A DNA stretch of 64,000 nucleotides, taken from the NCBI RefSeq assembly GCF_001514235.1, contig NZ_KQ948929.1:423566-487565 (forward strand), read 5' to 3'. Of this stretch, positions 7,333 through 15,937 are shown in pieces. Numbering within the stretch: the first letter of the stretch is position 1; every line of letters begins with the position of its first letter. This DNA is from Streptomyces caeruleatus (lineage in GTDB: Bacteria; Actinomycetota; Actinomycetes; Streptomycetales; Streptomycetaceae). Under the pieces are notes generated by a model, which worked only from the letters and a program-made list of their open reading frames with translations, did no database searches and was not told the DNA's origin. Made by a program: the position numbers and the translations under genes.

Positions 7333-8603
7333 CTGTCTGCTCCTGGAAGGGGGTTGAGGGTGTGCTGCGCCTTCTCCACGGCCCACTGGGTCACCGGCAT
7401 CGCCTGACGCCAGCCGGTGAAGCCGCCCACGGGAACGGCGTGTGCCACGGCGAGCCGCACCAGCTCGCCACCGTGGCGCCGGCGGGCGTCGGCGAGCAGC
7501 GCCTCCGACTCCAGCGTCACGGTGTTGGCGACGAGGCGTCCGCCCGCGGGCAGCGCCTCCCAGCAGGCGTCGAGGAGTCCGGGCGCGGTGAGGCCGCCGC
7601 CGATGAACACCGCGTCCGGCGTGGGCAGTTCGGCCAGAACGGCGGGCGCGGCACCAGAGACGACCCGCAGGCCGGGCACGCCGAGCCGGTCGGCGTTGCG
7701 GGTGATGCGCTCGGCTCGCACGGGGTCGCGTTCGACGGTGACGGCCCGGCACGAGGGGTGGGTGCGCATCCACTCGATCGCGATCGACCCGGACCCACCG
7801 CCGACGTCCCACAGCAGCTCACCGGGCGCGGGCGCGAGCACGCCCAGCGTGACGGCGCGGATGTGCCGCTTGGTGAGCTGGCCGTCGTGCTCGTAGGCGG
7901 CATCGGGCAGTCCGGGCACGGCACCGAGGCGAGGGGCGTCCGGGGCGCGGTGGCACTCGACGGCGACGAGGTTCAGCGGGTCGCCGGGCTCGTCGTGCCA
8001 GTCGTCGGCGGTGGTCGACGCGGTCGTACGTTCCTTCTCGGCGCCGAGTTGTTCCAAGACCCGCATCCGGCTGGGCCCGTAGCCGCGGTCCCGCAGCAGC
8101 GCGGCGATCTCGGCGGGGGTGGTGGCGTCGGCGCTGAGCACGAGCAGCCGTCGGCCCTCGTGCAGGGCGGCGGCGAGACGGGCGGCGGGGCGGCCGACCA
8201 GCGTGACGACCTCGACGTCCTCCAGCGGCCAGCCGAGGCGGGCGCAGGCGTGCGAGACGGAGGAGGGGTGCGGCAGGACGCGCACGGCAGCGGCGCCGAG
8301 GATCTCGGTGAGGGCGCGCCCGATGCCGTAGAACATGGGGTCGCCGCTGGCCAGTACGGCGATGCGGCGGCCGGCGTGGGCGGCGAGGAGGCCGGGGACC
8401 GCGGGCCGCAGCGGCGAGGGCCAGGCGACGCGTTCCCCGGCACACCCGGGCGGCAGCAGGTCCAGTTGGCGCGGGGCGCCGATGACGACCTCGGCGTCCA
8501 GCAACGCGGCGCGGGAGCCGTCCGGGACGCCTTCCCAACCGTCGGCTCCGATCCCGACGACGGTCACGGCGGCGGGTGGAGGTGCGGGGCGTGCGGGGGT
8601 CAC
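7329..8603 (-). CDS. cobL: Precorrin-6Y C5,15-methyltransferase (decarboxylating) CobL
   Basis: Bifunctional enzyme of about 424 residues. The N-terminal half (VTVVGIGADGWEGVP, LASGDPMFYGIGRAL, VLPHPSSVSHACARLGW) is the CbiE-like methylase for C-5. The C-terminal half (LTKRHIRAVTLGVLAPAPGE, LWDVGGGSGSIAIEW, DAVFIGGGLTAPGLLD) is the CbiT-like Rossmann methylase and decarboxylase for C-15/C-12. The GTG at 8603 is preferred because GAGG lies nine bases ahead; a TTG at 8633 and a GTG at 8567 are alternatives. It is divergent from the TsaD-like gene with a Nur-box-like palindrome between them. Confidence 0.92.
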   Translation of the reverse strand: MTPARPAPPPAAVTVVGIGADGWEGVPDGSRAALLDAEVVIGAPRQLDLLPPGCAGERVAWPSPLRPAVPGLLAAHAGRRIAVLASGDPMFYGIGRALTEILGAAAVRVLPHPSSVSHACARLGWPLEDVEVVTLVGRPAARLAAALHEGRRLLVLSADATTPAEIAALLRDRGYGPSRMRVLEQLGAEKERTTASTTADDWHDEPGDPLNLVAVECHRAPDAPRLGAVPGLPDAAYEHDGQLTKRHIRAVTLGVLAPAPGELLWDVGGGSGSIAIEWMRTHPSCRAVTVERDPVRAERITRNADRLGVPGLRVVSGAAPAVLAELPTPDAVFIGGGLTAPGLLDACWEALPAGGRLVANTVTLESEALLADARRRHGGELVRLAVAHAVPVGGFTGWRQAMPVTQWAVEKAQHTLNPLPGADR

Positions 8604-8697
8604 TGCGCGGTACCTCGGGACTCGAATGGGCAACGGAGACGCACTCTACGGGGCGGTGGCCTGCGTGTCCTTCGTCGGGTACACATTCACGGCGATC

Positions 8698-8720
8698 TTA
8701 TTGCACACTACTTGCAATAA
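8698..8720. promoter_or_regulatory. Putative Nur box in the cobL / tsaD-like divergent spacer
   Basis: A perfect 8-bp inverted repeat, TTATTGCA-N7-TGCAATAA. Its inner part (8701-8717) reads TTGCAC-ACTAC-TTGCAA, eleven of twelve arm bases agreeing with the Nur consensus tTGCaa-N5-ttGCAA. The site is 26 bp upstream of the TsaD-like ATG and about 95 bp upstream of the cobL GTG, and its AT-rich character stands out against the surrounding GC. Which gene it controls cannot be decided from sequence. Confidence 0.68.
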
Positions 8721-8745
8721 CTTTTTCAGCGCAGGAAGGGTGGCG

Positions 8746-9813
8746 ATGGGTTCTCCGATCGTGCTCGGCATCGAGTCGTCCTGTGACGAGACCGGCGCCG
8801 GACTGGTCCAGGGCGGGCGGCTGCTGGGCCACGCGGTGGCGTCGAGCATGGCGGAACACGCCCGCTTCGGCGGAGTGGTGCCCGAGATCGCCTCCCGGGC
8901 GCATCTGCACGCGCTGCGCCCGGTGGTCCGGCAGGCGTTGGACGAGGCGGGTCTGACGCTGTCCGACATCGGCGCCGTCGCCGTCACCACCGGCCCGGGC
9001 CTGTCGGGTGCGCTCCAGGTGGGCCTGGCCGGGGCGAAGGGCATCGCCTACGCCCTGGACGTGCCGCTGTACGGCGTCCACCACCTGGCCGGCCATGTCG
9101 CCGCCGACACGCTCACCCACGGGCCGCTGCCCGACCCCTGCGTGGTGCTGATCGTCTCCGGCGGCCACACGTCCTTGCTGTTGGTCCGCGACCTGGCCCG
9201 CGACCCGATCCTCCACCTCGGCGACACCCTCGACGACGCGGCCGGGGAGTGCTTCGACAAGGTGGCGCGGGTCTTCGGACTGCCGTATCCCGGCGGTCCG
9301 GCCGTCGACCGGGCAGCGCGCGAGGGAGATCCGCGCGCTGTCCCCTTCCCTCGCCCGCTGACCGGCTCCCGCGACGAGCCGTACGCCTTCTCCTTCTCAG
9401 GACTGAAGGCCGCCGCCGCCCGTTGGGCCGAGGGCCACACGGACGGGAAGCTGCCCGTGGCCGACGGTGCGGCCTCGCTCCAGGAGGCGGTCGCCGACGT
9501 GCTGACCCGCAAGGCGGTCGCGGCCTGTGCCGAGTACGGCGTGGGAACGCTGGTGGTGGTCGGCGGGGTCGCCGCGAACTCGCGCGTGCGGTCGCTGGCG
9601 GAGGAGCGGTGCCGGGCGGCCGGGATCGAGCTGCGCGTGCCGCCGCTGCGGCTGTGCACGGACAACGGCGCGATGATCGCCGCCGTCGGCGACTTCCTGG
9701 TCCGGGCCGGCGCCGAACCCGCCCCGCTGGACGTGTCGATCGACCCGTCGGCACCCCTGGAGTTCGCGGCCCTGCACCCGGTCGCGACCGGCGCGAAGGC
9801 GGTAGCGGCCTGA
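8746..9813 (+). CDS. TsaD/Kae1-like protein (tRNA t6A transferase subunit or paralogue)
   Basis: ASKHA-fold protein of the Kae1/Qri7/YgjD family, which in its canonical form transfers threonylcarbamoyl to A37 of ANN-decoding tRNAs. VLGIESSCDETG starts the protein. HHLAGH gives the two metal-binding histidines; SGGHTSLL, the GECFDKVARVFGLPYPGGPAVD stretch and VGGVAANSRVR are all in place, so the active site looks intact. 355 residues, normal length. GGAAGGG precedes the ATG at 8746. The usual tsaD sits with tsaB/rimI genes in streptomycetes; here it stands alone behind a Nur-like site next to cobalamin genes, so it may be a second copy. That requires the rest of the genome to confirm. Confidence 0.85.
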   Translation: MGSPIVLGIESSCDETGAGLVQGGRLLGHAVASSMAEHARFGGVVPEIASRAHLHALRPVVRQALDEAGLTLSDIGAVAVTTGPGLSGALQVGLAGAKGIAYALDVPLYGVHHLAGHVAADTLTHGPLPDPCVVLIVSGGHTSLLLVRDLARDPILHLGDTLDDAAGECFDKVARVFGLPYPGGPAVDRAAREGDPRAVPFPRPLTGSRDEPYAFSFSGLKAAAARWAEGHTDGKLPVADGAASLQEAVADVLTRKAVAACAEYGVGTLVVVGGVAANSRVRSLAEERCRAAGIELRVPPLRLCTDNGAMIAAVGDFLVRAGAEPAPLDVSIDPSAPLEFAALHPVATGAKAVAA

Positions 9814-9947
9814 GGGGCGGCGGCCTTCGCGTGCTGTGAGGTGCCGAACCGCGTCGCCTTGCTCGGCCCCGGCGCCCGGCACCCGGCACCCGTACCGTTC
9901 ACCGGCCGCCCAGCCCGTGCAGGCGACAGGCGGCCTTCGCTGGAGGC

Positions 9948-10412
9948 CTAGGAGGCGCGCCGTTCATGGCGTGTGCGGGCCAGGTGGCAGGCTGCGCGCA
10001 GCAGTTCACGGACCGCCGCTTCCGTGCCGGGGCCCGGGTTGACCACGGCCAGCCAGCCGAGGGTCCCGTAGACGGGGTGCGCCATCAGGGTGTCGGTGGC
10101 GCCGGGGTCCGCCTCCGTGGCGCCGCGTTCGCGCGGTGCGTGGCCGGTCCACCGGATGAACTCCGCCTTCCCCGCGGCGATGTTCAGGCGGAAGGTGTCC
10201 GGCCGGTCCAGACGTGAGGCCTCGTCGCCGGGGTAGTTCTTGGTCACGATCGTCGCGAACGGCTGCGTCGTCGTCGGGACGACGCCGTCAGGTGCGTAGT
10301 AGAAGAACGTGTCGCCCCAGCTGATGTCGGGCGAGCCGTCGCCGGGTGCGGGCCTGAGGGTCAGAACGCCGTCGAGAGCGCCGACGAAGCTGATGATCTC
10401 GTCCATGGTCAT
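9948..10412 (-). CDS. DUF6194 family protein
   Basis: 154-residue cytosolic protein with no signal peptide or membrane segment. The start MTMDEIISFVGALDGV, the centre WGDTFFYYAPDGVVP and FATIVTKNYPGDEASRLDR, and the end HPVYGTLGWLAVVNPGP resemble a conserved actinobacterial family I recall as DUF6194, related in shape to YjbR/MmcQ-like proteins. Function unknown. Two ATGs (10412 and 10406) are both usable. It is divergent from a double-MerR regulator with about 60 bp between them, which may control it. Confidence 0.7.
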   Translation of the reverse strand: MTMDEIISFVGALDGVLTLRPAPGDGSPDISWGDTFFYYAPDGVVPTTTQPFATIVTKNYPGDEASRLDRPDTFRLNIAAGKAEFIRWTGHAPRERGATEADPGATDTLMAHPVYGTLGWLAVVNPGPGTEAAVRELLRAACHLARTRHERRAS

Positions 10413-10474
10413 GTGCTCTAGCGTTGCATTGAGGTGCTTGTGGAGAGTCTGAGCTCGGAGGGCGGGGTTTCTGG

Positions 10475-11200
10475 TTGCGAAGTCTCAAATCAGGTGATCT
10501 GCGCACCGGCGACGTCGCGCGGTCTGCCGGGTGCTCCGTGCAGCAGGTGCGCAATCTCGAGCGCGACGGCGTGCTGCCGCCGGCGGCACGCACGGCCAAG
10601 GGCTACCGGATCTACGGGGAGACGCATCTGCGGTCCGCGCTGGCCTACCGCGCGCTGGCGACGGGCACGGGGCCGACCGAGGCCAAGAAGATCCTGCGGG
10701 CCGTCCACCGGTCCCCGCTGCCGGAGGTCCTCGCCCTGCTCGACGCGGCGCACGCGCGGCTCGACGCGGAGCGCGCGGATCTGAGACGGGCCAAGGAGGC
10801 TGCCCGGGCCGTCTCCGGCGAACCGATCGAAGACGTACGGGAGTCGGACTCGATGAGCGTCTCCGAGCTCGCCGCGGCGCTCGGTGTCCGCCCCTCGGCA
10901 TTGCGGCACTGGGACGCGGAGGGTGTCGTCGTCCCGGACCGCGACCCCGAGCGCGGGACCCGTCGGTACACACCGGCGCAGGTGCGGGATGCGCGGATCG
11001 TGCACCAACTGCGCAAGGCCGGTTACCGCATCGCACCCCTGCGGGCCCTCATGCCGGAGTTGCGCCGCGCCCGCCGCACGGAGGACCTCGACTCCGCGCT
11101 GGCCGCCAGGGACCTCGACATCACGGCCCGTTCCAAAGCCCTGCTCGACGGTGCGGCCGCGCTGAGCGCGCTGCTGTCCCCGCCGGGGTCGGCGACCTGA
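10475..11200 (+). CDS. Tandem-MerR domain transcriptional regulator
   Basis: 241 residues with two MerR-type DNA-binding parts in one chain. The first is about residues 8-75 (TGDVARSAGCSVQQVRNLER, then GYRIYGETHLRSALAYRAL). The second is about residues 128-200 (MSVSELAAALGVRPSALRHW, then GTRRYTPAQVRDARIVHQL). Between and after them are short helical stretches but no Cys-rich metal-binding loop, so it is not an obvious metal sensor. One chain carrying two HTH domains is a known actinobacterial design. The listed start is TTG; a later start would cut into the first HTH. Divergent from the DUF6194 gene, the likely target. Confidence 0.8.
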   Translation: MRSLKSGDLRTGDVARSAGCSVQQVRNLERDGVLPPAARTAKGYRIYGETHLRSALAYRALATGTGPTEAKKILRAVHRSPLPEVLALLDAAHARLDAERADLRRAKEAARAVSGEPIEDVRESDSMSVSELAAALGVRPSALRHWDAEGVVVPDRDPERGTRRYTPAQVRDARIVHQLRKAGYRIAPLRALMPELRRARRTEDLDSALAARDLDITARSKALLDGAAALSALLSPPGSAT

Positions 11201-11261
11201 ATGCGGGAAGTGACGTCGCAGGTCAGGGGCGTTGTCAGTGGGGGCAGGCAGGATGGTCTGC

Positions 11262-13367
11262 ATGACAACACCAGTTGCGCAGATCGTGGACGCCGCCGGG
11301 TACGCGCAGGCGGTCGAGGACGTCGTGAAGGCGGCCGCCGCCTACTACACGGACGGCACCTCACCACTGGACGACGACACCTACGACCGGTTGGTGAGAG
11401 AGATCTCCGCCTGGGAGGCCGATCATCCCGATGAGGTGCTGCCCGACTCCCCGACGGGGAAGGTCGCCGGTGGCGCGGTCGAGGGCGACGTGCCGCACAC
11501 GGCGGCGATGCTGAGCCTGGACAACGTCTTCTCGCCCGAGCAGTTCACGGCCTGGACGGCCTCGCTGGCCCGCCGCATCGGACACGAGGCACAGCGGTAC
11601 AGCGTCGAGCCGAAACTCGACGGTCTGGCGATTGCGGCCCGCTACACGCGGGGGCGGCTGACGCGGCTGATCACACGGGGTGACGGGACGGCCGGGGAGG
11701 ACGTCTCGCACACCATGGGCACCATCGAGGGCCTGCCCGACACGCTGGCCGAGCCGGTCGACGTGGAGGTGCGCGGCGAAGTCCTCATGACGAGCGCGCA
11801 GTTCGAGCACGCCAACGAGGTGCGCACCGCGCACGGCGGCCAGCCCTTCGCCAACCCCCGCAACGCGGCCGCGGGCACCCTGCGGGCGAAGGACCGCGCC
11901 TACACGGTCCCGATGACGTTCTTCGGCTACGGCCTGCTGCCGCTGCCCGAGACCGACGGGCCTCTGGCCGCACGGCTGGACGCGCTCGCGCACAGTGAGC
12001 TGATGGCCTTGGCGGCCGAGCTGGGCGTGAACACCACCGCCACCACCCCGGTGCCCGGCGTCACCGCGGCCACCACGGCCGACGTGCTGACCCGGGTGCA
12101 GGAGATCGCCGCGTCGCGCGCCGGGCTGCCGTTCGGGATCGACGGCATCGTCATCAAGGCCGACCACGCCGCCGACCAGAAGGCCGCCGGATCAGGATCG
12201 CGGGCCCCGCGCTGGGCCATCGCCTACAAACTCCCCGCCGTGGAGAAGATCACCCGCCTGCTGGACGTCGAGTGGAACGTGGGCCGCACCGGCATCATCG
12301 CCCCGCGCGCCGTGCTGGAGCCGGTCGAGATCGACGGCTCCACCATCACCTACGCCACACTCCACAACCCGGCCGACATCACCCGCCGTGACCTGCGGAC
12401 GGGCGACCAGGTGATGGTGCACCGCGCCGGAGACGTCATCCCGCGCGTCGAGGCCCCGGTCGCCCATCTGCGCACCGGCGACGAGAAGCCGATCGTCTTC
12501 CCGCGGGTGTGCCCGCGCTGCGGCTCGGGCATCGACACCAGCCAGGAGCGCTGGCGGTGCGAGCAGGGCCGCAACTGCCACCTGGTCGCCTCCCTGTCGT
12601 ACGCCGCGGGCCGCGACCAGCTCGACATCGAGGGCCTGGGCGCCACGCGGGTCGTGCAGCTCGTCGAGGCCGGCCTCGTCACCGACCTCGCCGACCTGTT
12701 CACCCTGACCCGCGACCAGTTGCTCGGGCTGGACCGGATGGGCGAGACCAGCACCGACAACCTGCTGGCCGCCCTGGCCACAGCGAGGACCCGGCCGCTG
12801 TCGCGCGTGCTGTGCGCCCTGGGGGTGCGCGGCACGGGACGGTCCATGTCCCGCCGCATAGCCCGGTACTTCGCCACCATGGACAACATCCGTGCCGCCG
12901 ACACCGACCAGTTGCAGCAGGTCGAGGGCATCGGCGCCGAGAAGGCGCCCTCCATCGTCGCCGAACTGGCCGAACTCGCCGGGCTGATCGACAAACTCGC
13001 CGCGGCCGGGGTGAACATGACCGAACCCGGCGCCACGTTCCCGCCCGTGGAAGCCGTCACCGGCGCCGACACGGACACCGGCGCCGACGACGTCGCGAGT
13101 GGCACCCCGGCCGCCGGGCCGCTCGCCGGGATGACCGTCGTGGTCACCGGTGCCATGACCGGTCCGCTGGAGAGGCTCAGCCGCAACCAGGTGAACGAAC
13201 TCGTCGAGCGGGCCGGCGGCCGCTCCTCCTCCAGTGTCTCCAGGAAGACCAGCCTGGTGGTCGCCGGAGAGGGGGCCGGATCCAAGCGCACCAAGGCCGA
13301 GGACCTCGGTATCCGCCTCGCCACGCCCGACGAGTTCGCTCTCCTCGTCGCCGACTTCCTGGACTGA
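11262..13367 (+). CDS. NAD-dependent DNA ligase (LigA family, probably a second copy)
   Basis: Seals nicks using NAD+. Domains in order: Ia domain (1-75), nucleotidyltransferase with the adenylated lysine in EPKLDG (Lys118), OB fold around 320-400, a four-Cys zinc finger (CPRC and C-X5-C in the 415-440 region), tandem helix-hairpin-helix region (450-590), and a BRCT domain at the C-terminus (MTVVVTGAMTGPLERLSRNQ). 701 residues, normal. The ATG at 11262 is preferred over upstream in-frame GTG codons because MTTPVAQIVDAAG is the natural start. The N-terminal sequence differs from what I recall of the housekeeping Streptomyces LigA, so a paralogue is suspected. Its stop directly abuts the stop of the convergent gene. 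Confidence 0.9.
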   Translation: MTTPVAQIVDAAGYAQAVEDVVKAAAAYYTDGTSPLDDDTYDRLVREISAWEADHPDEVLPDSPTGKVAGGAVEGDVPHTAAMLSLDNVFSPEQFTAWTASLARRIGHEAQRYSVEPKLDGLAIAARYTRGRLTRLITRGDGTAGEDVSHTMGTIEGLPDTLAEPVDVEVRGEVLMTSAQFEHANEVRTAHGGQPFANPRNAAAGTLRAKDRAYTVPMTFFGYGLLPLPETDGPLAARLDALAHSELMALAAELGVNTTATTPVPGVTAATTADVLTRVQEIAASRAGLPFGIDGIVIKADHAADQKAAGSGSRAPRWAIAYKLPAVEKITRLLDVEWNVGRTGIIAPRAVLEPVEIDGSTITYATLHNPADITRRDLRTGDQVMVHRAGDVIPRVEAPVAHLRTGDEKPIVFPRVCPRCGSGIDTSQERWRCEQGRNCHLVASLSYAAGRDQLDIEGLGATRVVQLVEAGLVTDLADLFTLTRDQLLGLDRMGETSTDNLLAALATARTRPLSRVLCALGVRGTGRSMSRRIARYFATMDNIRAADTDQLQQVEGIGAEKAPSIVAELAELAGLIDKLAAAGVNMTEPGATFPPVEAVTGADTDTGADDVASGTPAAGPLAGMTVVVTGAMTGPLERLSRNQVNELVERAGGRSSSSVSRKTSLVVAGEGAGSKRTKAEDLGIRLATPDEFALLVADFLD

Positions 13368-13658
13368 TCAGCAGGTGCGATTCACGTAGTGGGCGCCCTG
13401 GATCCGGTCCGCGGAGCCCAGCCAGGTCTTGCCTGGCCCGACACACCGCTCGTAGTCGGGCGCCTGGGCGACCCGCACCTGGATGACCACGCGGGAGCCG
13501 TCGGACGTGCAGTGGTTGTAGTAGGCGTCGGAGCTGGTCTCGTAGAAGCCGCAGGGGTCGGCCGCCGCGGGGCCCGCCTGGGCGGTCACCGCGCCGAGGG
13601 ACGTCAGGACGAGGGCGGCGGAACCGAGAGCACCGGTCACCATACGACGAAGACTCAA
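13368..13658 (-). CDS. Small secreted Cys-rich protein, DUF6355-like
   Basis: 96 residues. A signal peptide is clear: MSLRRMV followed by a hydrophobic core (LGSAALVLTSLGAVTA) and an AQA/AAA cleavage area. The mature part has four cysteines (CGFYETSSDAYYNHC, ERCVGPG and the final C), likely two disulfides, and ends HYVNRTC. It resembles secreted proteins I recall as DUF6355. Function unknown. The start is TTG at 13658, supported by AAGGAG six bases ahead; that Shine-Dalgarno lies inside one arm of a 10-bp inverted repeat. Converges on the ligase gene with adjoining stop codons. Confidence 0.7.
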   Translation of the reverse strand: MSLRRMVTGALGSAALVLTSLGAVTAQAGPAAADPCGFYETSSDAYYNHCTSDGSRVVIQVRVAQAPDYERCVGPGKTWLGSADRIQGAHYVNRTC

Positions 13659-13666
13659 GGGGAACT

Positions 13667-13736
13667 CCTTGTGCAGGGCAGGCGGTGGACCCCGAAGAGC
13701 CTGCTGCCTGCCGGTCAGTCGGATACCTGCACAAGG
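13667..13736 (-). promoter_or_regulatory. Inverted repeat that could hide the ribosome-binding site
   Basis: In the transcript of the DUF6355-like gene, CCTTGTGCAG (13736-13727) is perfectly complementary to CTGCACAAGG (13676-13667). The second arm contains the AAGG of the AAGGAG Shine-Dalgarno just before the TTG start. The 50-nt loop between them is uninterrupted by coding. This could be an RNA switch or a protein operator. Confidence 0.45.
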
Positions 13737-13845
13737 ATCGCCATGCCGGTCGGCGTCGTTGATCGAACATCACGGCGTTCACCTGGCGAATCGTTCGGCC
13801 TGTCCCCGATCGGATGATCTTGCCTCGATTTGGAATCATGGGCAT

Positions 13846-14442
13846 ATGGAGGGGAATGCGGGATTCGGCTCGGCCGAGCCGTGCGATGCGCTCCAGGTGG
13901 CGTCGACGGCCCGGACAGCGGTGGCGTGGCTTCCGCCGCGTGAGCTCTGGCCGGTCATCCAGGACATCCGCTGGGAGCATGATCCGCAGGTGCGGCGGTG
14001 GCCGCCGCATGTGAACTTGCTGTTCGGGTTCGTACCGGAGGAGGAGTTCAGGCGGGCTGTGCCCCTGCTCTCCGCCGGGGCGGCGGCCGGCACACCGTTC
14101 ACCGCGCGCCTGGCGGGTGTGCGGTATTTCCGCCACCGCCACTACGCGACGGTCTGGCTCGATCCGGCCGCGGCAGGTCAGGCACCGTGGGCCCGGCTCC
14201 AGCGGGAGCTACAGCTGCGGTTCCCCCTCTGCCTCGGACGCGGCGGCCGCTTCACCCCGCATCTGTCCCTCGGCCGCACCCACGACCCGAAAGGCCTGGC
14301 AGCCGCGTGTGCCGTCCGGCTCGGCACCCTGTCGGCGGCCGTCGAGGAGGTGGTGCTGCTCTCCCGCCGCGGCGAGGAGCCCATGACTCCCCGGGCAGTG
14401 ATCACGCTGGGCACGGGCGAGGTCCGCCGGCCCGTGCGGTGA
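13846..14442 (+). CDS. 2H phosphoesterase / 2'-5' RNA ligase-like protein
   Basis: 198-residue protein of the 2H phosphoesterase superfamily. The two catalytic H-x-[ST]-like motifs appear as HVNLLFGF (about residue 53) and HLSLGRT (about residue 142). The first has Asn in the third position, a known variant. WLPPRELWPVIQDIR near the N-terminus and RYFRHRHYATVWL in the middle fit the fold. Substrates may be 2',3'-cyclic phosphates or 2'-5' linkages; the true one is unknown. The ATG at 13846 is the first plausible start. Converges on gabD with a 17-base gap. Confidence 0.8.
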   Translation: MEGNAGFGSAEPCDALQVASTARTAVAWLPPRELWPVIQDIRWEHDPQVRRWPPHVNLLFGFVPEEEFRRAVPLLSAGAAAGTPFTARLAGVRYFRHRHYATVWLDPAAAGQAPWARLQRELQLRFPLCLGRGGRFTPHLSLGRTHDPKGLAAACAVRLGTLSAAVEEVVLLSRRGEEPMTPRAVITLGTGEVRRPVR

Positions 14443-14459
14443 GAGAGGGAGGGCGTCGG

Positions 14460-15899
14460 TCACCTCACGGGGATCGCCAAGTACTGGTACTCCAGGAACT
14501 CCTCGATGCCGACCCGGCCGCCTTCCCTGCCCAGACCCGACTGTTTGACCCCGCCGAACGGGGCCGCCGGGTTGGAGACCAGTCCCGTGTTGAGGCCGAC
14601 CATGCCCACCTCCAGGCGTTCGCCGACGCGCAGGGCGCGGTCGAGGCCCTCGGTGAAGACGTAGCCGACGAGCCCCCAGGGGGTGTCGTTGGCGCGGCGT
14701 ACGACCTCGTCCTCGTCGTCGAAGGTGAGGATCGCGGCGACCGGGCCGAAGATCTCCGTGTCCATCAGCCGGCTCTCGGGGGCCACGCCCGTGAGGACGG
14801 TCGGCGGGTAGAAGCAGCCGGGGCCTTCCGGGGTACGGCCGCCGACGAGGACCTCGGCGCCGCGCTCCACCGCGTCGGCGACCAGTTCCTCCACCTTGGC
14901 CCGGCCGGCCGTGTCGATGAGGGGGCCGACGTCCACCCCGTCGCGGGTGCCGGGGCCCACGACGAGCCGTCCCATGCGCTCGGCGAGGCGCCGCCCGAAC
15001 TCGCCCGCCACGGAGCGGTGCACGAAGAAGCGGTTCGCGGCCGTGCACGCCTCGCCCATGTTGCGCATCTTGGCGAGCATCGCGCCATCCACGGCCACGT
15101 CCAGGTCGGCGTCCTCGAAGACGATGAACGGCGCGTTGCCGCCCAGCTCAAGGGAGGTCCGTACGACGGTGTCCGCGCACTGGGCCAGGAGCAGCCGTCC
15201 GACCTGGGTGGAGCCGGTGAAGGACAGTTTGCGGATCTGCCCGCCCCGCAGGAGAGGTGCGCACACCTCGCCGGCGCGGGAGGTGGTGACGACGTTCAGG
15301 ACACCGTCCGGCAGTCCGGCCTCCTTGAGGATCGCGGCGAGGGCCAGGCTGGAGAGCGGGGTCTGCGGGGCCGGCTTGAGGATCATCGTGCAGCCGGCGG
15401 CGACCGCCGGGCCGATCTTGCGGGTGCCCATGGCCAGCGGGAAGTTCCAGGGCGTGATGAGCAGGCAGGGACCGACCGGGCGGCGGGAGAGGAGCATGCG
15501 GTGGCGGCCGTCGGGCAGGGTGCCGTAGCCGCCGTCGACCCGGACGGCCTCCTCGGAGAACCAGCGGAAGAACTCGGCCGCGTACGCCACCTCGCCCCTG
15601 GCCTCGGCGAGTGGCTTGCCCATCTCTGACGTCATCAGGTGGGCGAGTTCGTCGGTGCGTTCGAGGATGATCTCGTGGGCCCGGCGCAGGATCTCGCTGC
15701 GCACCCGGGGTGCCGTACGGGCCCACGCCTGCTGGGCGCCGACGGCGGCCTCCTCCGCGAGGCGGGCGTCCTTGGGGCCGGCGTCGGCGACATGGCAGAG
15801 GATCTCGCCGGTCGCCGGGTCGTCCACGGGCATGGTGGCGCCGTCCGAGGCGTCCGCCCAGGCGCCGGCGATGAACAACTGCGTGGGGGTGTCGGTCAT
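14460..15899 (-). CDS. gabD: Succinate-semialdehyde dehydrogenase GabD
   Basis: NAD(P)+-dependent oxidation of succinate semialdehyde to succinate, the second step of GABA breakdown. 479 residues with the aldehyde-dehydrogenase set: TPWNFPLAMGTRKIGPA (coenzyme), FTGSTQVGR, LELGGNAPFIVFEDADLD with the catalytic Glu, GEACTAANRFFVH with the catalytic Cys, and EIFGPVAAI. The ATG at 15899 follows AGGAGA at a six-base distance. gabT lies 38 bp upstream on the same strand, so the two form an operon for GABA to succinate conversion. Confidence 0.9.
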   Translation of the reverse strand: MTDTPTQLFIAGAWADASDGATMPVDDPATGEILCHVADAGPKDARLAEEAAVGAQQAWARTAPRVRSEILRRAHEIILERTDELAHLMTSEMGKPLAEARGEVAYAAEFFRWFSEEAVRVDGGYGTLPDGRHRMLLSRRPVGPCLLITPWNFPLAMGTRKIGPAVAAGCTMILKPAPQTPLSSLALAAILKEAGLPDGVLNVVTTSRAGEVCAPLLRGGQIRKLSFTGSTQVGRLLLAQCADTVVRTSLELGGNAPFIVFEDADLDVAVDGAMLAKMRNMGEACTAANRFFVHRSVAGEFGRRLAERMGRLVVGPGTRDGVDVGPLIDTAGRAKVEELVADAVERGAEVLVGGRTPEGPGCFYPPTVLTGVAPESRLMDTEIFGPVAAILTFDDEDEVVRRANDTPWGLVGYVFTEGLDRALRVGERLEVGMVGLNTGLVSNPAAPFGGVKQSGLGREGGRVGIEEFLEYQYLAIPVR

Positions 15900-15937
15900 G
15901 ACGTCTCTCCTGGTGGGTCGGCGGCGGGGTCGAGCGG

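Noticed and set aside
8656..8676. GGGTAC as a SigB-type -10 box before the TsaD-like gene
   Set aside because: No GNNTN -35 element lies 14-16 bp upstream, so the match is to the -10 only.
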